Origin: Marivita sp. | GTDB lineage: Bacteria; Pseudomonadota; Alphaproteobacteria; Rhodobacterales; Rhodobacteraceae | DNA: 64,000 nucleotides | NCBI RefSeq assembly: GCF_020055635.1 | Contig: NZ_JAIPUT010000005.1 | Coordinates: forward strand, 62,001-126,000 | Direction: 5' to 3' | Shown: in pieces, positions 44,850 through 52,620 of the stretch | How positions within the stretch are numbered: the stretch's first letter is position 1 | How the letters are laid out: every line of letters begins with the position of its first letter | Notes under the pieces: generated by a model | Seen by the model: the letters and a program-made list of their open reading frames with translations, nothing else | What the model was told of the DNA's origin: nothing | The model's database searches: none | Position numbers and translations under genes: made by a program

Positions 44850-45524
44850 ATGACGTACACACTGACATTGCAAAGCATCGAACCCGTAACCCACGACACG
44901 CATCACCTGGTTTTCAACAAGCCGTCCGGATACACCTACGAACCCGGTCAGGCGTGCGAATTCGCCTTGGCGCGAAAGGGATGGGAGGACGAACAGCGCC
45001 CATTCACCTTTACCGGGCTGCCCACCGATCCGACCCTCGAATTCGTCATCAAGTCCTATCCCGACCATCATGGCGTGACCGATCAGATCGCGGATTTGCA
45101 GCTGACCGACCAGGTGGAAATCGGTGAGGCCTGGGGCGCCATCGAAGACAGGGGACCGGGCATCTTCATCGCGGGCGGCGCCGGCGTCACGCCGTTCATC
45201 GCCATCCTGAAGCGCCGCTTGCAGACGCATGGATCCCTGGGCGGTTCTCAGCTGGTGTTTTCCAACAAGACCGAACAGGACATCATCCTGCGCGACACCT
45301 TCACGTCGATGCCGGGGCTGACCTGCCATTTCTTGGTCACGGATGATCCCGAAAGCGAATTTGCCCATGCCCGGATCGACAAGGATTACCTCAAGGAAAT
45401 CGTCGCCGGCACCAAGGGCCCGATCTACATCTGCGGACCGAAGCCGATGGTGAAGGATATCCAGAGCGCCTTGATTTCTCTGGGGATCGAGGACAAGCGC
45501 CTGGTCACCGAGGATCTTGGCTGA
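44850..45524 (+). CDS. Ferredoxin/flavodoxin reductase-like FAD protein
   Basis: The 224-residue protein has an FAD-binding beta-barrel with RPFTFTG and an NAD(P)-binding domain with GGAGVTPFIAIL and YICGPKPMV, the ferredoxin-NADP reductase superfamily plan. It has no iron-sulfur domain. It probably transfers electrons between NAD(P)H and a small redox protein or reduces flavin or iron. It sits between an unknown Cys-rich gene and a LOV kinase gene, with related inverted repeats on both sides. Confidence 0.87.
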   Translation: MTYTLTLQSIEPVTHDTHHLVFNKPSGYTYEPGQACEFALARKGWEDEQRPFTFTGLPTDPTLEFVIKSYPDHHGVTDQIADLQLTDQVEIGEAWGAIEDRGPGIFIAGGAGVTPFIAILKRRLQTHGSLGGSQLVFSNKTEQDIILRDTFTSMPGLTCHFLVTDDPESEFAHARIDKDYLKEIVAGTKGPIYICGPKPMVKDIQSALISLGIEDKRLVTEDLG

Positions 45525-45534
45525 AGCGGGACGC

Positions 45535-45547
45535 TGACGCTTCGTCA
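45535..45547. promoter_or_regulatory. Inverted repeat TGACG-CTT-CGTCA
   Basis: This 13 nt inverted repeat lies 11 nt after the flavoprotein stop and 124 nt before the LOV kinase start. It differs from the repeat at 44702-44714 only in the middle base of the spacer region. It may be an operator for the kinase gene, or a short hairpin ending the upstream transcript; the second copy in a divergent promoter favours an operator. Confidence 0.45.
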
Positions 45548-45551
45548 GGCT

Positions 45552-45565
45552 GCGCAACGTTGCGC
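45552..45565. promoter_or_regulatory. 14 bp palindrome GCGCAACGTTGCGC
   Basis: This perfect palindrome lies 4 nt beyond the inverted repeat at 45535-45547 and about 105 nt upstream of the LOV kinase start, just before an AT-rich stretch that could hold the promoter. The clustering of two symmetric sites suggests regulator binding upstream of the photoreceptor gene. Confidence 0.4.
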
Positions 45566-45670
45566 TTATATGCTTGGAAACCGCCGCTTTTAGGTTGAAA
45601 AAATTTATTTTTGCGACAATTCATCTGTGCGTGGTGGGCGGGAGCCCCGTGGCAGACAGATGGCTTGTTG

Positions 45671-46693
45671 ATGGACAGAGACGTTTCATTTCATCCCGGG
45701 GATATCAGCGATCAGGACGCGACCGCGATCTTCAGTGCCTCGAAGGTTGCAATGGTCCTGACCAATCCGCGCCTGCCCGACAACCCGATCGTCTACGTCA
45801 ACCGCGCCTTCCAGAACCTGACCGGTTACACGTCGGATATGGCACTTGGCCGCAATTGCCGCTTCCTGCAATGCGACCAGACATCCGAGGCCAAGGTCGC
45901 CGATCTGCGCAACGCGGTTGCGCAGGGCGAAGAACATTCGACCGTCCTTCTGAACGCGCGCGCCAACGGCGAACAGTATCTCAACGCGCTTCTGATCGCG
46001 CCGATCCATGACGACGAAGGAGATCTCGTCTATTTCGTCGGCCTGCAGAGCGAAGTCGCCCAGGATCATCAGGCCGAACGGCTTGAGCAGTTCGAGACCG
46101 TGATGGCGGAAATTCAGCACAGGGTCAAAAACCACCTGTCGATGATCCTCGGTCTGATCCGCATGAAGGCCCGCCGAAGCGACGATCCGAACGAATTCAA
46201 GGATCTGTCACGTCGTGTCGAAAGCCTTCAATTGCTCTACGAGGAAATGTCCGGAGCCACGCTCGAGCGCAATGACGGCAAGATCAAGCTGGGCGCCTAT
46301 CTTGGCCGCGTCGCCAATGCGATTGCGTATCTGGATTCGCGGCCGGGTGTCCGCATGAACATCTATGTCGAACCGCTCATGGTGGACACGGAAACCGCCG
46401 TGCGGATAGGTCTGATCCTGTCCGAGGTTCTGACCAATGCGATGCAGCATGCCTTCCGCGAGCAGAAATCCGGGCTGGTCGAATTGCGGGTCTCACGCAC
46501 CGACAATGGCGGCATGCGCGCCATCGTCAGCGATGACGGGGTCGGCATTCCCGAAGACGTCACCTGGCCAAATTCCGAAAGCCTGGGCGGCCGGATCGTT
46601 CAGGGCCTGTGCGAGGGCCTGCAAGCCAGCCTCCAGGTCACACGCGGCGCAGTCGGAACCATCGTCATGATGGACGTGCCGATGGCCGAGTGA
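45671..46693 (+). CDS. LOV-domain blue-light sensor histidine kinase (HisKA_2/HWE type)
   Basis: The 340-residue soluble protein has an N-terminal LOV domain (about 15-130) with the full flavin motif GRNCRFLQ; C63 would form the light-induced adduct with FMN. A HisKA_2-type kinase follows with phospho-acceptor H150 in EIQHRVKNHLSMILGLI and an ATPase part with LILSEVLTNAMQHAF and DDGVGIP. The ATG at 45671 lacks a strong ribosome site; an earlier in-frame start at 45611 is possible. No response regulator is adjacent. Confidence 0.9.
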   Translation: MDRDVSFHPGDISDQDATAIFSASKVAMVLTNPRLPDNPIVYVNRAFQNLTGYTSDMALGRNCRFLQCDQTSEAKVADLRNAVAQGEEHSTVLLNARANGEQYLNALLIAPIHDDEGDLVYFVGLQSEVAQDHQAERLEQFETVMAEIQHRVKNHLSMILGLIRMKARRSDDPNEFKDLSRRVESLQLLYEEMSGATLERNDGKIKLGAYLGRVANAIAYLDSRPGVRMNIYVEPLMVDTETAVRIGLILSEVLTNAMQHAFREQKSGLVELRVSRTDNGGMRAIVSDDGVGIPEDVTWPNSESLGGRIVQGLCEGLQASLQVTRGAVGTIVMMDVPMAE

Positions 46694-46740
46694 CCGGCAC
46701 CTGCCCGCAGCTCAGCGCGCGCGCTCCGGGGCCTCTTCCA

Positions 46741-47607
46741 CTAGAACCACTGGCCCGGTTCCATCAAGCCAAGATCCAGCAACTGGCGCGAATGCCATTC
46801 GAAAGCCACCGAATTGTGCCAGCGGAAGGTTTCGATCTCGAAGGCCGAGCCGGGATTGCGCTTGAGCGCCTTTGCGGTGCGGAACGACACGATGGACGCC
46901 GTCAGGTTATGGTGCCACGGGCAGGCATATGTGTTGAATTCTTCATCGTTGAACGTGTGATCCGAACGCAGTTTCAAACCGGGAGCCGCGCGGAACAGGG
47001 CAATGCGGTCGATCTTGCGGCGTTCCGGCGGCACGTGTTCCTCGTAGCGCCAGCGCAGCCCACCGAAGAAATCAAGCTGCCGTTCCTTGGGATGGTTGGT
47101 CGTCGGATCGGGCCGGCCAAGCGCGTAATAGCCCGACCGGTCGAGATACGCCTCCTCGAGGCAGACCGCATCGGGATAGGTGTCGAGATCGCTGGCATAG
47201 AGGTCCACCGCGTAACACAGCATCGCGTCTCGGCGCTCCTCGGTGTGGAACGCAAGCAGTTCCCCGATCGTGCGCGTCTCGCAGAACGGAAAGAACAGGT
47301 ATTCGGCGTTGTAGCAGACATACATCCAGACGCCCGGCGCCTTGGCGATCACGGCGTTGACGATCTCTTCGCGGTTTCCATCTCGCGCGATATGCGCATC
47401 CACGCGCAGCACGCAGTCCTCGACATCCGGGGCCAGATCGAATTCCGGCGCCATGAAGACGATCACCGACGTGAAGCCAAGCTGCAGGTTGTGCCGCAGG
47501 GTCGAGTCGATTTCGACCGCGTCTTCTGCGAAGACAAGCGCAACCGGCCCCTTGGCGACAGCGTCGGGGGCTCTGGAAAGAAGATCGTTGATGCCTGCAT
47601 AGCGCAT
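46741..47607 (-). CDS. Conserved protein of uncertain function, glycosyltransferase-like
   Basis: This 288-residue soluble protein resembles proteins annotated as family 2 glycosyltransferase-like in Rhodobacterales (FTSVIVFMAPEFDLAP, VDAHIARDGNREEIVNAVI, DAVCLEEAYLDRSGYYALG), but I cannot point to a clear DxD catalytic motif, so the activity is uncertain. ATG 47607 has GAGG upstream; a reading from 47658 is longer without support. It is divergent from miaB and convergent with the LOV kinase gene. Confidence 0.65.
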   Translation of the reverse strand: MRYAGINDLLSRAPDAVAKGPVALVFAEDAVEIDSTLRHNLQLGFTSVIVFMAPEFDLAPDVEDCVLRVDAHIARDGNREEIVNAVIAKAPGVWMYVCYNAEYLFFPFCETRTIGELLAFHTEERRDAMLCYAVDLYASDLDTYPDAVCLEEAYLDRSGYYALGRPDPTTNHPKERQLDFFGGLRWRYEEHVPPERRKIDRIALFRAAPGLKLRSDHTFNDEEFNTYACPWHHNLTASIVSFRTAKALKRNPGSAFEIETFRWHNSVAFEWHSRQLLDLGLMEPGQWF

Positions 47608-47720
47608 GAGCGGACCTCTGCGGGATTTCACACCAGAATCGATGAAAAAAGCGTGCATTGCAAGACAGGGGTGACATGCGCTATCGCCACGCCCTGAACC
47701 CCGCCCCGGAGGATTGGCCC

Positions 47721-49043
47721 ATGTCCGAACCGAAGAAGCTCTATATCAAGACCTATGGCTGTCAGATGAACGTCTATGACAGCGAACGCATGGCCGAGGC
47801 GCTGGGCGGGCAGGGCTATGTCGAAACGCAGTCTCCGGACGATGCCGACATGATCCTGCTCAACACCTGCCACATCCGCGAAAAGGCCGCCGAAAAGGTT
47901 TATTCCGAACTTGGCCGCTACAAGGGGCTCAAGGCCGAAAGGCCCGACCTCAAGATCGGTGTCGCGGGCTGCGTTGCGCAGGCCGAGGGGCAGGAGATCA
48001 TGCGCCGTCAGCCGATGGTCGATCTCGTGGTCGGCCCGCAAAGCTATCACCGCCTGCCCGAGCTTGAGGCCAGGACGCGCAAGGGCGAAAAGGCGCTCGA
48101 TACGGATTTTCCCGAAGAGGACAAGTTCGAGGTTCTCAAGAACCGCCCCAAGGCGAAACGCGGCCCCACCGCGTTCCTCACCGTGCAGGAAGGCTGCGAC
48201 AAGTTCTGCGCCTTCTGCGTCGTGCCTTACACGCGCGGCGCCGAGGTCAGCCGTCCTGCCGACCGCATCCTTACCGAGGCGCGCGATCTGGTCGATCGTG
48301 GCGTGCGCGAGATCACGCTGCTGGGCCAGAATGTCAACGCCTATCACGGGGCCGGAGAGGGCGGTGACTGGTCGCTCGCCCGCCTGATCTGGGCGCTCAA
48401 CGACATCGACGGGCTGAAGCGCATCCGCTTCACCACCAGCCATCCCAACGACATGACCGACGACCTGATCGAGGCGCATGGCACCTGCCCGAAACTGATG
48501 CCTTACCTGCATTTGCCCGTGCAATCCGGCTCGGACCGCATCCTGAAACGGATGAACCGCCAGCATACGGCGGAAAGCTACATGAAGATCATCGAGAAAC
48601 TGCGCGCGGCGCGCCCCGATCTGCTGCTGTCGGGCGACTTCATCGTCGGTTTTCCCGAAGAGACTGAAGAAGATTTCCAGGCCACGCTCGATATCATCCG
48701 CGCCTCAAATTACGGCTACGCCTACAGCTTCAAGTACTCCACCCGCCCCGGCACCCCGGCAGCTGAACGCGACCAGCTTTCCGAAGACGTCAAGGATGAC
48801 CGCCTGCAACGCCTGCAAGCGCTGATCACCGAACAGCAGAAGGCGGCCCAGGACGCGATGGTCGGCCAAGAGGTCGGCGTGCTGTTCGAAAAGCCGGGTC
48901 GCCTGCCGGGCCAGATGGTCGGCAAGTCCGATCACCTGCACGCGGTCCACGTGCAGGCCGACGGGGTGAAGGCCGGTGATCTGCGCCGGGTGCGGATCGT
49001 CGCTTCGGGGCGTAACTCGCTTGGTGGAGAATTGGTCGTCTGA
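47721..49043 (+). CDS. miaB: tRNA-2-methylthio-N6-dimethylallyladenosine synthase
   Basis: MiaB adds a methylthio group to i6A37 of tRNAs. The 440-residue protein has the UPF0004 cluster cysteines ([31 protein letters not shown]), the radical SAM motif [15 protein letters not shown] and a C-terminal TRAM domain. The start at 47721 has GGAGG upstream. It begins the conserved run toward phoH, ybeY and metK. Confidence 0.95.
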   Translation: MSEPKKLYIKTYGCQMNVYDSERMAEALGGQGYVETQSPDDADMILLNTCHIREKAAEKVYSELGRYKGLKAERPDLKIGVAGCVAQAEGQEIMRRQPMVDLVVGPQSYHRLPELEARTRKGEKALDTDFPEEDKFEVLKNRPKAKRGPTAFLTVQEGCDKFCAFCVVPYTRGAEVSRPADRILTEARDLVDRGVREITLLGQNVNAYHGAGEGGDWSLARLIWALNDIDGLKRIRFTTSHPNDMTDDLIEAHGTCPKLMPYLHLPVQSGSDRILKRMNRQHTAESYMKIIEKLRAARPDLLLSGDFIVGFPEETEEDFQATLDIIRASNYGYAYSFKYSTRPGTPAAERDQLSEDVKDDRLQRLQALITEQQKAAQDAMVGQEVGVLFEKPGRLPGQMVGKSDHLHAVHVQADGVKAGDLRRVRIVASGRNSLGGELVV

Positions 49044-49176
49044 CACAGCAGATGTGCTTTTACCGCGACATGTTGCGGTTGGCTCTTCCCTGAACCGCAG
49101 TCTCTGGTAGTATTCTCTTGAATCAGCCCCACCAACCATGGTGGTGACGGGCATCGTGGTAACGAGGGATATGGCA

Positions 49177-49707
49177 ATGAAGACGCGGATCTCTGCCTGG
49201 ATCATAGGGTTCGCCCTGGCGGCGCCACAGATTGCCGTGGCCCAGCAAGGCGAACAGTATATTCCGGGCATCTGGATCGATCCGGACGGGTGCGAACACT
49301 GGGTCATGGATGACGGTGTCGAAGGCTACATGAGTCCGCATCTGCGCCGCGACGGCACACCGGTCTGCCATCAGATCAGCCGTTGTGCCGTGGTCCCCAC
49401 CGACACGATGTTCGCCACCGGCAGCGCGCGGATCTCGTCCGCCGGCGCCGCCGGGCTGCAAAGCTTCTTTGCCTCGCATCCGGCCAATGGCTTCGTCATC
49501 GAGGGCCACACCGATTCCCGCGCCTCCGAACGGTCGAACCTCGCGCTGAGCGAACGGCGCGCCGACGCGGTGGCGCGGATCGCCCGGCAGGTCGGGGCGC
49601 GGGTCTACGCGATCCGGGGCTTCGGCGAAAGCCGCCCGCTGGCGGACAACACGACGGCGGGCGGCATGGCCAAGAACCGTCGGGTCGAAATCCTGTGCAT
49701 GCGGTGA
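49177..49707 (+). CDS. OmpA-family periplasmic protein with N-terminal GIWIDP domain
   Basis: The 176-residue protein has a Sec signal peptide (cleavage near AVAQQ), an N-terminal module PGIWIDPDGCEHWVMDDGVEG continuing to PVC, and a C-terminal OmpA-like peptidoglycan-binding domain (GHTDSRASERSNLALSERRA, NRRVEI). The ATG at 49177 has GAGGG 8 nt upstream. The N-terminal module recurs in the next gene. It is probably attached to peptidoglycan. Confidence 0.82.
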   Translation: MKTRISAWIIGFALAAPQIAVAQQGEQYIPGIWIDPDGCEHWVMDDGVEGYMSPHLRRDGTPVCHQISRCAVVPTDTMFATGSARISSAGAAGLQSFFASHPANGFVIEGHTDSRASERSNLALSERRADAVARIARQVGARVYAIRGFGESRPLADNTTAGGMAKNRRVEILCMR

Positions 49708-49717
49708 GGGGCAAATG

Positions 49718-50023
49718 ATGCGACGCAAAATTTCTGTGCTGGGCCTGATTGCCGCAATGACCCTGTCGGCCTGTGCCGTGGGGCCCGACAAGACCCGGGA
49801 TCGCGGCTTCGACAGCAAATCCCTGAGCGAGTTGCAGGCGGGCATCTGGATCGACCCGAACGGCTGCGACCACTGGATCATCGACGACGGCGTCGAAGGC
49901 TACCTGTCCCAGCGCCTCGACCGCAGCGGCAAGCCGGTGTGCTCGGGTACGCCGCAGCGGGGCAGTTCAACACTTGGTGATTTCAAGGGCAGCAGCACGG
50001 GTTTGCTCGGGGATCCGCTTTGA
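49718..50023 (+). CDS. Small lipoprotein sharing the GIWIDP domain
   Basis: This 101-residue lipoprotein (lipobox TLSAC) carries the module AGIWIDPNGCDHWIIDDGVEG followed by LDRSGKPVC, nearly the same as in the neighbouring OmpA protein 10 nt upstream. The rest is short and low in features. ATG 49715 and 49718 are both possible after GAGGG. The pair looks like a domain duplication, with one copy on a lipid anchor and one on an OmpA anchor. Confidence 0.78.
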   Translation: MRRKISVLGLIAAMTLSACAVGPDKTRDRGFDSKSLSELQAGIWIDPNGCDHWIIDDGVEGYLSQRLDRSGKPVCSGTPQRGSSTLGDFKGSSTGLLGDPL

Positions 50024-50099
50024 TTTTCGCGGGGCACCGCTTGCACTGGGCTGTGGAACTTGCCACCTTCAACCAGCGACCCATGCACCGGAGACCCGC

Positions 50100-51077
50100 G
50101 TGACCACAGACACCTTGTCAGAAGCGCTTGTTGAATTCCCCGATAACCGTTTGCTCATCGACCTTTGCGGCGAATACGACCGCAACCTGACCGAGATCGA
50201 AACCCGTCTCGGGGTGCAGATCCTGCGCCGCGGGAATCAGTTGGCGATCCACGGCGAACCCGACGCGCAGGCGGATGCACGCGATGTGCTGATGGCGCTC
50301 TACCAGCGGCTCGAACAGGGACGCAGCGTCAATCCCGGCGATATCGACCGCGAATTCCGCATGGCCCCCGAAGACGCCGGCCCGGACAAGCAGATCGAGA
50401 TGTTCGAGGGTGGCCCGGTCGAGATCAAGACCCGCAAGAAGCTGGTGGAGCCGCGCACCGACGCGCAAAAGGCCTATGTCCGGTCGCTGTTCGAGAACGA
50501 ACTGGCCTTCGGCATCGGCCCGGCAGGCACCGGCAAGACCTATCTTGCGGTGGCCGTCGGCGTGAACATGTTCATCACCGGCCAGGTCGACAAGATCATC
50601 CTGTCGCGCCCCGCCGTCGAGGCGGGCGAAAAGCTGGGCTACCTGCCCGGTGACATGAAGGACAAGGTCGACCCCTACATGCAGCCGCTCTACGACGCGC
50701 TGAACGATTTCCTGCCGGGCAAGCAGCTGGCCAAGATGATCGAGGAAAAGACCGTCGAAATCGCGCCGCTTGCCTTCATGCGCGGTCGGACGCTCTCCAA
50801 CGCCTTCGTGGTTCTGGACGAGGCGCAGAACGCCACGTCGATGCAGATGAAGATGTTCCTCACCCGTCTCGGCGAAGGTTCGCGCATGGTCATCACCGGC
50901 GACCGCACCCAGGTCGACCTGCCGCGCGGCGTGGCGTCAGGCCTGTCCGACGCGGAACGCCTGCTGAAAACCATTCCGAAGATCAGCTTCAACTACTTCA
51001 CGTCCAGGGATGTCGTGCGCCACCCGCTTGTGGCCGCGATCATCAACGCCTACGAGAAGGACGCGGAAACGCCCTGA
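50100..51077 (+). CDS. phoH: PhoH family ATPase
   Basis: The 325-residue cytosolic protein has Walker A GPAGTGKTYLA, Walker B VVLDEAQNAT and the PhoH motif RGRTLSNAF. It starts with GTG at 50100 with GGAG 7 nt upstream; longer readings overlap the lipoprotein gene. PhoH-like ATPases next to ybeY are linked to RNA metabolism. The order phoH-ybeY-corC-lnt is conserved in alphaproteobacteria. Confidence 0.93.
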   Translation: MTTDTLSEALVEFPDNRLLIDLCGEYDRNLTEIETRLGVQILRRGNQLAIHGEPDAQADARDVLMALYQRLEQGRSVNPGDIDREFRMAPEDAGPDKQIEMFEGGPVEIKTRKKLVEPRTDAQKAYVRSLFENELAFGIGPAGTGKTYLAVAVGVNMFITGQVDKIILSRPAVEAGEKLGYLPGDMKDKVDPYMQPLYDALNDFLPGKQLAKMIEEKTVEIAPLAFMRGRTLSNAFVVLDEAQNATSMQMKMFLTRLGEGSRMVITGDRTQVDLPRGVASGLSDAERLLKTIPKISFNYFTSRDVVRHPLVAAIINAYEKDAETP

Positions 51078-51107
51078 TCTTCATCTTGCCCGATAAACTC
51101 CGGGGGT

Positions 51108-51125
51108 TTGGGGGCTGGCCCCCAA
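51108..51125. repeat. Palindromic hairpin TTGGGGGC-TG-GCCCCCAA
   Basis: An 8 bp exact inverted repeat lies in the short phoH-ybeY gap, ending 10 nt before the GTG start of ybeY. Very similar G-rich palindromes are, to my knowledge, scattered in Rhodobacteraceae genomes. It could pause or attenuate transcription, or mark a small repeat family. Confidence 0.5.
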
Positions 51126-51135
51126 TGGACAACCA

Positions 51136-51645
51136 GTGACCAACTTGACCGACATCGTGTTTGAAGACCCGCGCTGGCAACCGGCGGGGCTGGCGGATAT
51201 CGCCGAACGCGCATCGGCCAACACTCTGGAATACCTGCACCTTTCCCCGGATGGCTACGAGATCGCCATTCTCGGCTGCGACGATGCCCGCATTGCCGGG
51301 CTGAACGCGGAATTTCGCGACAAGGCCGGCCCCACCAATGTGCTGAGCTGGCCCGCCCATGAACTCGCCGCCGACAAGGAGGGCGACACGCCCCACGCGC
51401 CGCCGCCGCCCGATCCGCTGATGGGCGAGGCACTGGGCGATATCGCCATTGCCTATGACACCTGCCTGCGCGAAGCCGACGCGTCCGGCAAGCCATTTCC
51501 GGATCATGTGGCGCATCTGGTGGTTCACGGAGTGTTGCATCTTCTGGGCTATGATCACATTCGTGACCGCGATGCCACGCTGATGGAACAGTTGGAGACC
51601 CGCATACTTGGCAAAATGGGCATTGCAGACCCATATAGGGAATAG
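51136..51645 (+). CDS. ybeY: Endoribonuclease YbeY (16S rRNA maturation)
   Basis: The 169-residue metalloprotein has the zinc motif HLVVHGVLHLLGYDH (H-x3-H-x5-H), the YbeY signature, and TNVLSWP. It acts in 16S rRNA 3' end maturation and ribosome quality control. Start is GTG 51136. An acidic/Pro-rich insert (about 80-95) is typical for alphaproteobacterial members. Confidence 0.94.
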   Translation: MTNLTDIVFEDPRWQPAGLADIAERASANTLEYLHLSPDGYEIAILGCDDARIAGLNAEFRDKAGPTNVLSWPAHELAADKEGDTPHAPPPPDPLMGEALGDIAIAYDTCLREADASGKPFPDHVAHLVVHGVLHLLGYDHIRDRDATLMEQLETRILGKMGIADPYRE

Positions 51646-51680
51646 TACGGGCTTTACGGCTTTTACCGGAACAGGAAAAA

Positions 51681-52616
51681 ATGGGCGATAACGACGACTC
51701 GTCTAACGCGGCGCAACGCGCGCGGGAGATGAATGAGAGTGATGAGGCACACGGGATCATGTCGCGTGTCCGTGATTGGTTTGGCGGTTCTTCTCAGCAG
51801 GCGCAGCAGCGCCATGCGCCAGAGGTGTCCCGGACGATGGCTCCGATCCATGGAATGATGAACTTGCGCAGGATGCGCGTCGAAGACGTGGCGGTGCCGC
51901 GTGCAGAGATCGTCGCGGTGGCCGATACGGTCACGCGCGACGAACTGGTCGAGGTGTTCCGCGACAGCGGGCTGACCCGTCTGCCTGTCTACACGGGCAC
52001 GCTCGACACGCCTGTGGGCATGGCCCACCTCAAGGATTTCGCGCTCAAGCACGGTTTCAACGGCAAGGACAGCAGCTTCGACCTCAAGCAATTGCTGCGC
52101 CCCTTGCTCTTCGTGCCGCCCTCGATGCCGATCGGCGTCCTGCTGACCAAGATGCAGACCGAACGGCGGCACATGGCGCTGGTGATCGACGAATATGGCG
52201 GCGTCGACGGGCTCGTGACGATCGAGGATCTGATCGAGCAGGTCATCGGAGAGATCGAGGACGAACACGACCTTGACGAGGGCCGCAATTTCTCCCGCGA
52301 AAAGCCGGGCGTCTACATGGCCTTCGCGCGCACGCCGCTCGAGGAATTCGAGGCCGAGATCGGGCTCAACCTGACCGATCACGACGATATCGACGGCGAA
52401 GAGATCGACACGCTTGGTGGCCTGGTCTTCATGCTGGCCGGGCATGTCCCGGCGCGGGGCGAAGTGGTGCCACATCCCGAGGGTCCGGAATTCGAGGTGA
52501 TCGACGCCGATCCGCGCCGCGTCAAGCGCATGCGGGTGCGGCTGAACGCGACCCCGGGCGAGGCGTCGTCCCGCACGCGACCCGTCGTCGAAACCGCCGC
52601 CGCGACCTCTGCCTGA
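51681..52616 (+). CDS. CorC/HlyC family CBS-domain protein
   Basis: This 311-residue cytosolic protein has two CBS domains (about 70-195; motif VPRAEIVAV, VIDEYGGVDGLVTIEDLIEQVIGEIEDE) and a CorC_HlyC C-terminal domain (GEEIDTLGGLVFMLAGHVP). It lacks the DUF21 membrane part and matches CorC, linked to magnesium and cobalt efflux. It is 35 nt after ybeY and 4 nt before lnt, in the conserved order. Confidence 0.9.
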   Translation: MGDNDDSSNAAQRAREMNESDEAHGIMSRVRDWFGGSSQQAQQRHAPEVSRTMAPIHGMMNLRRMRVEDVAVPRAEIVAVADTVTRDELVEVFRDSGLTRLPVYTGTLDTPVGMAHLKDFALKHGFNGKDSSFDLKQLLRPLLFVPPSMPIGVLLTKMQTERRHMALVIDEYGGVDGLVTIEDLIEQVIGEIEDEHDLDEGRNFSREKPGVYMAFARTPLEEFEAEIGLNLTDHDDIDGEEIDTLGGLVFMLAGHVPARGEVVPHPEGPEFEVIDADPRRVKRMRVRLNATPGEASSRTRPVVETAAATSA

Positions 52617-52620
52617 CACC

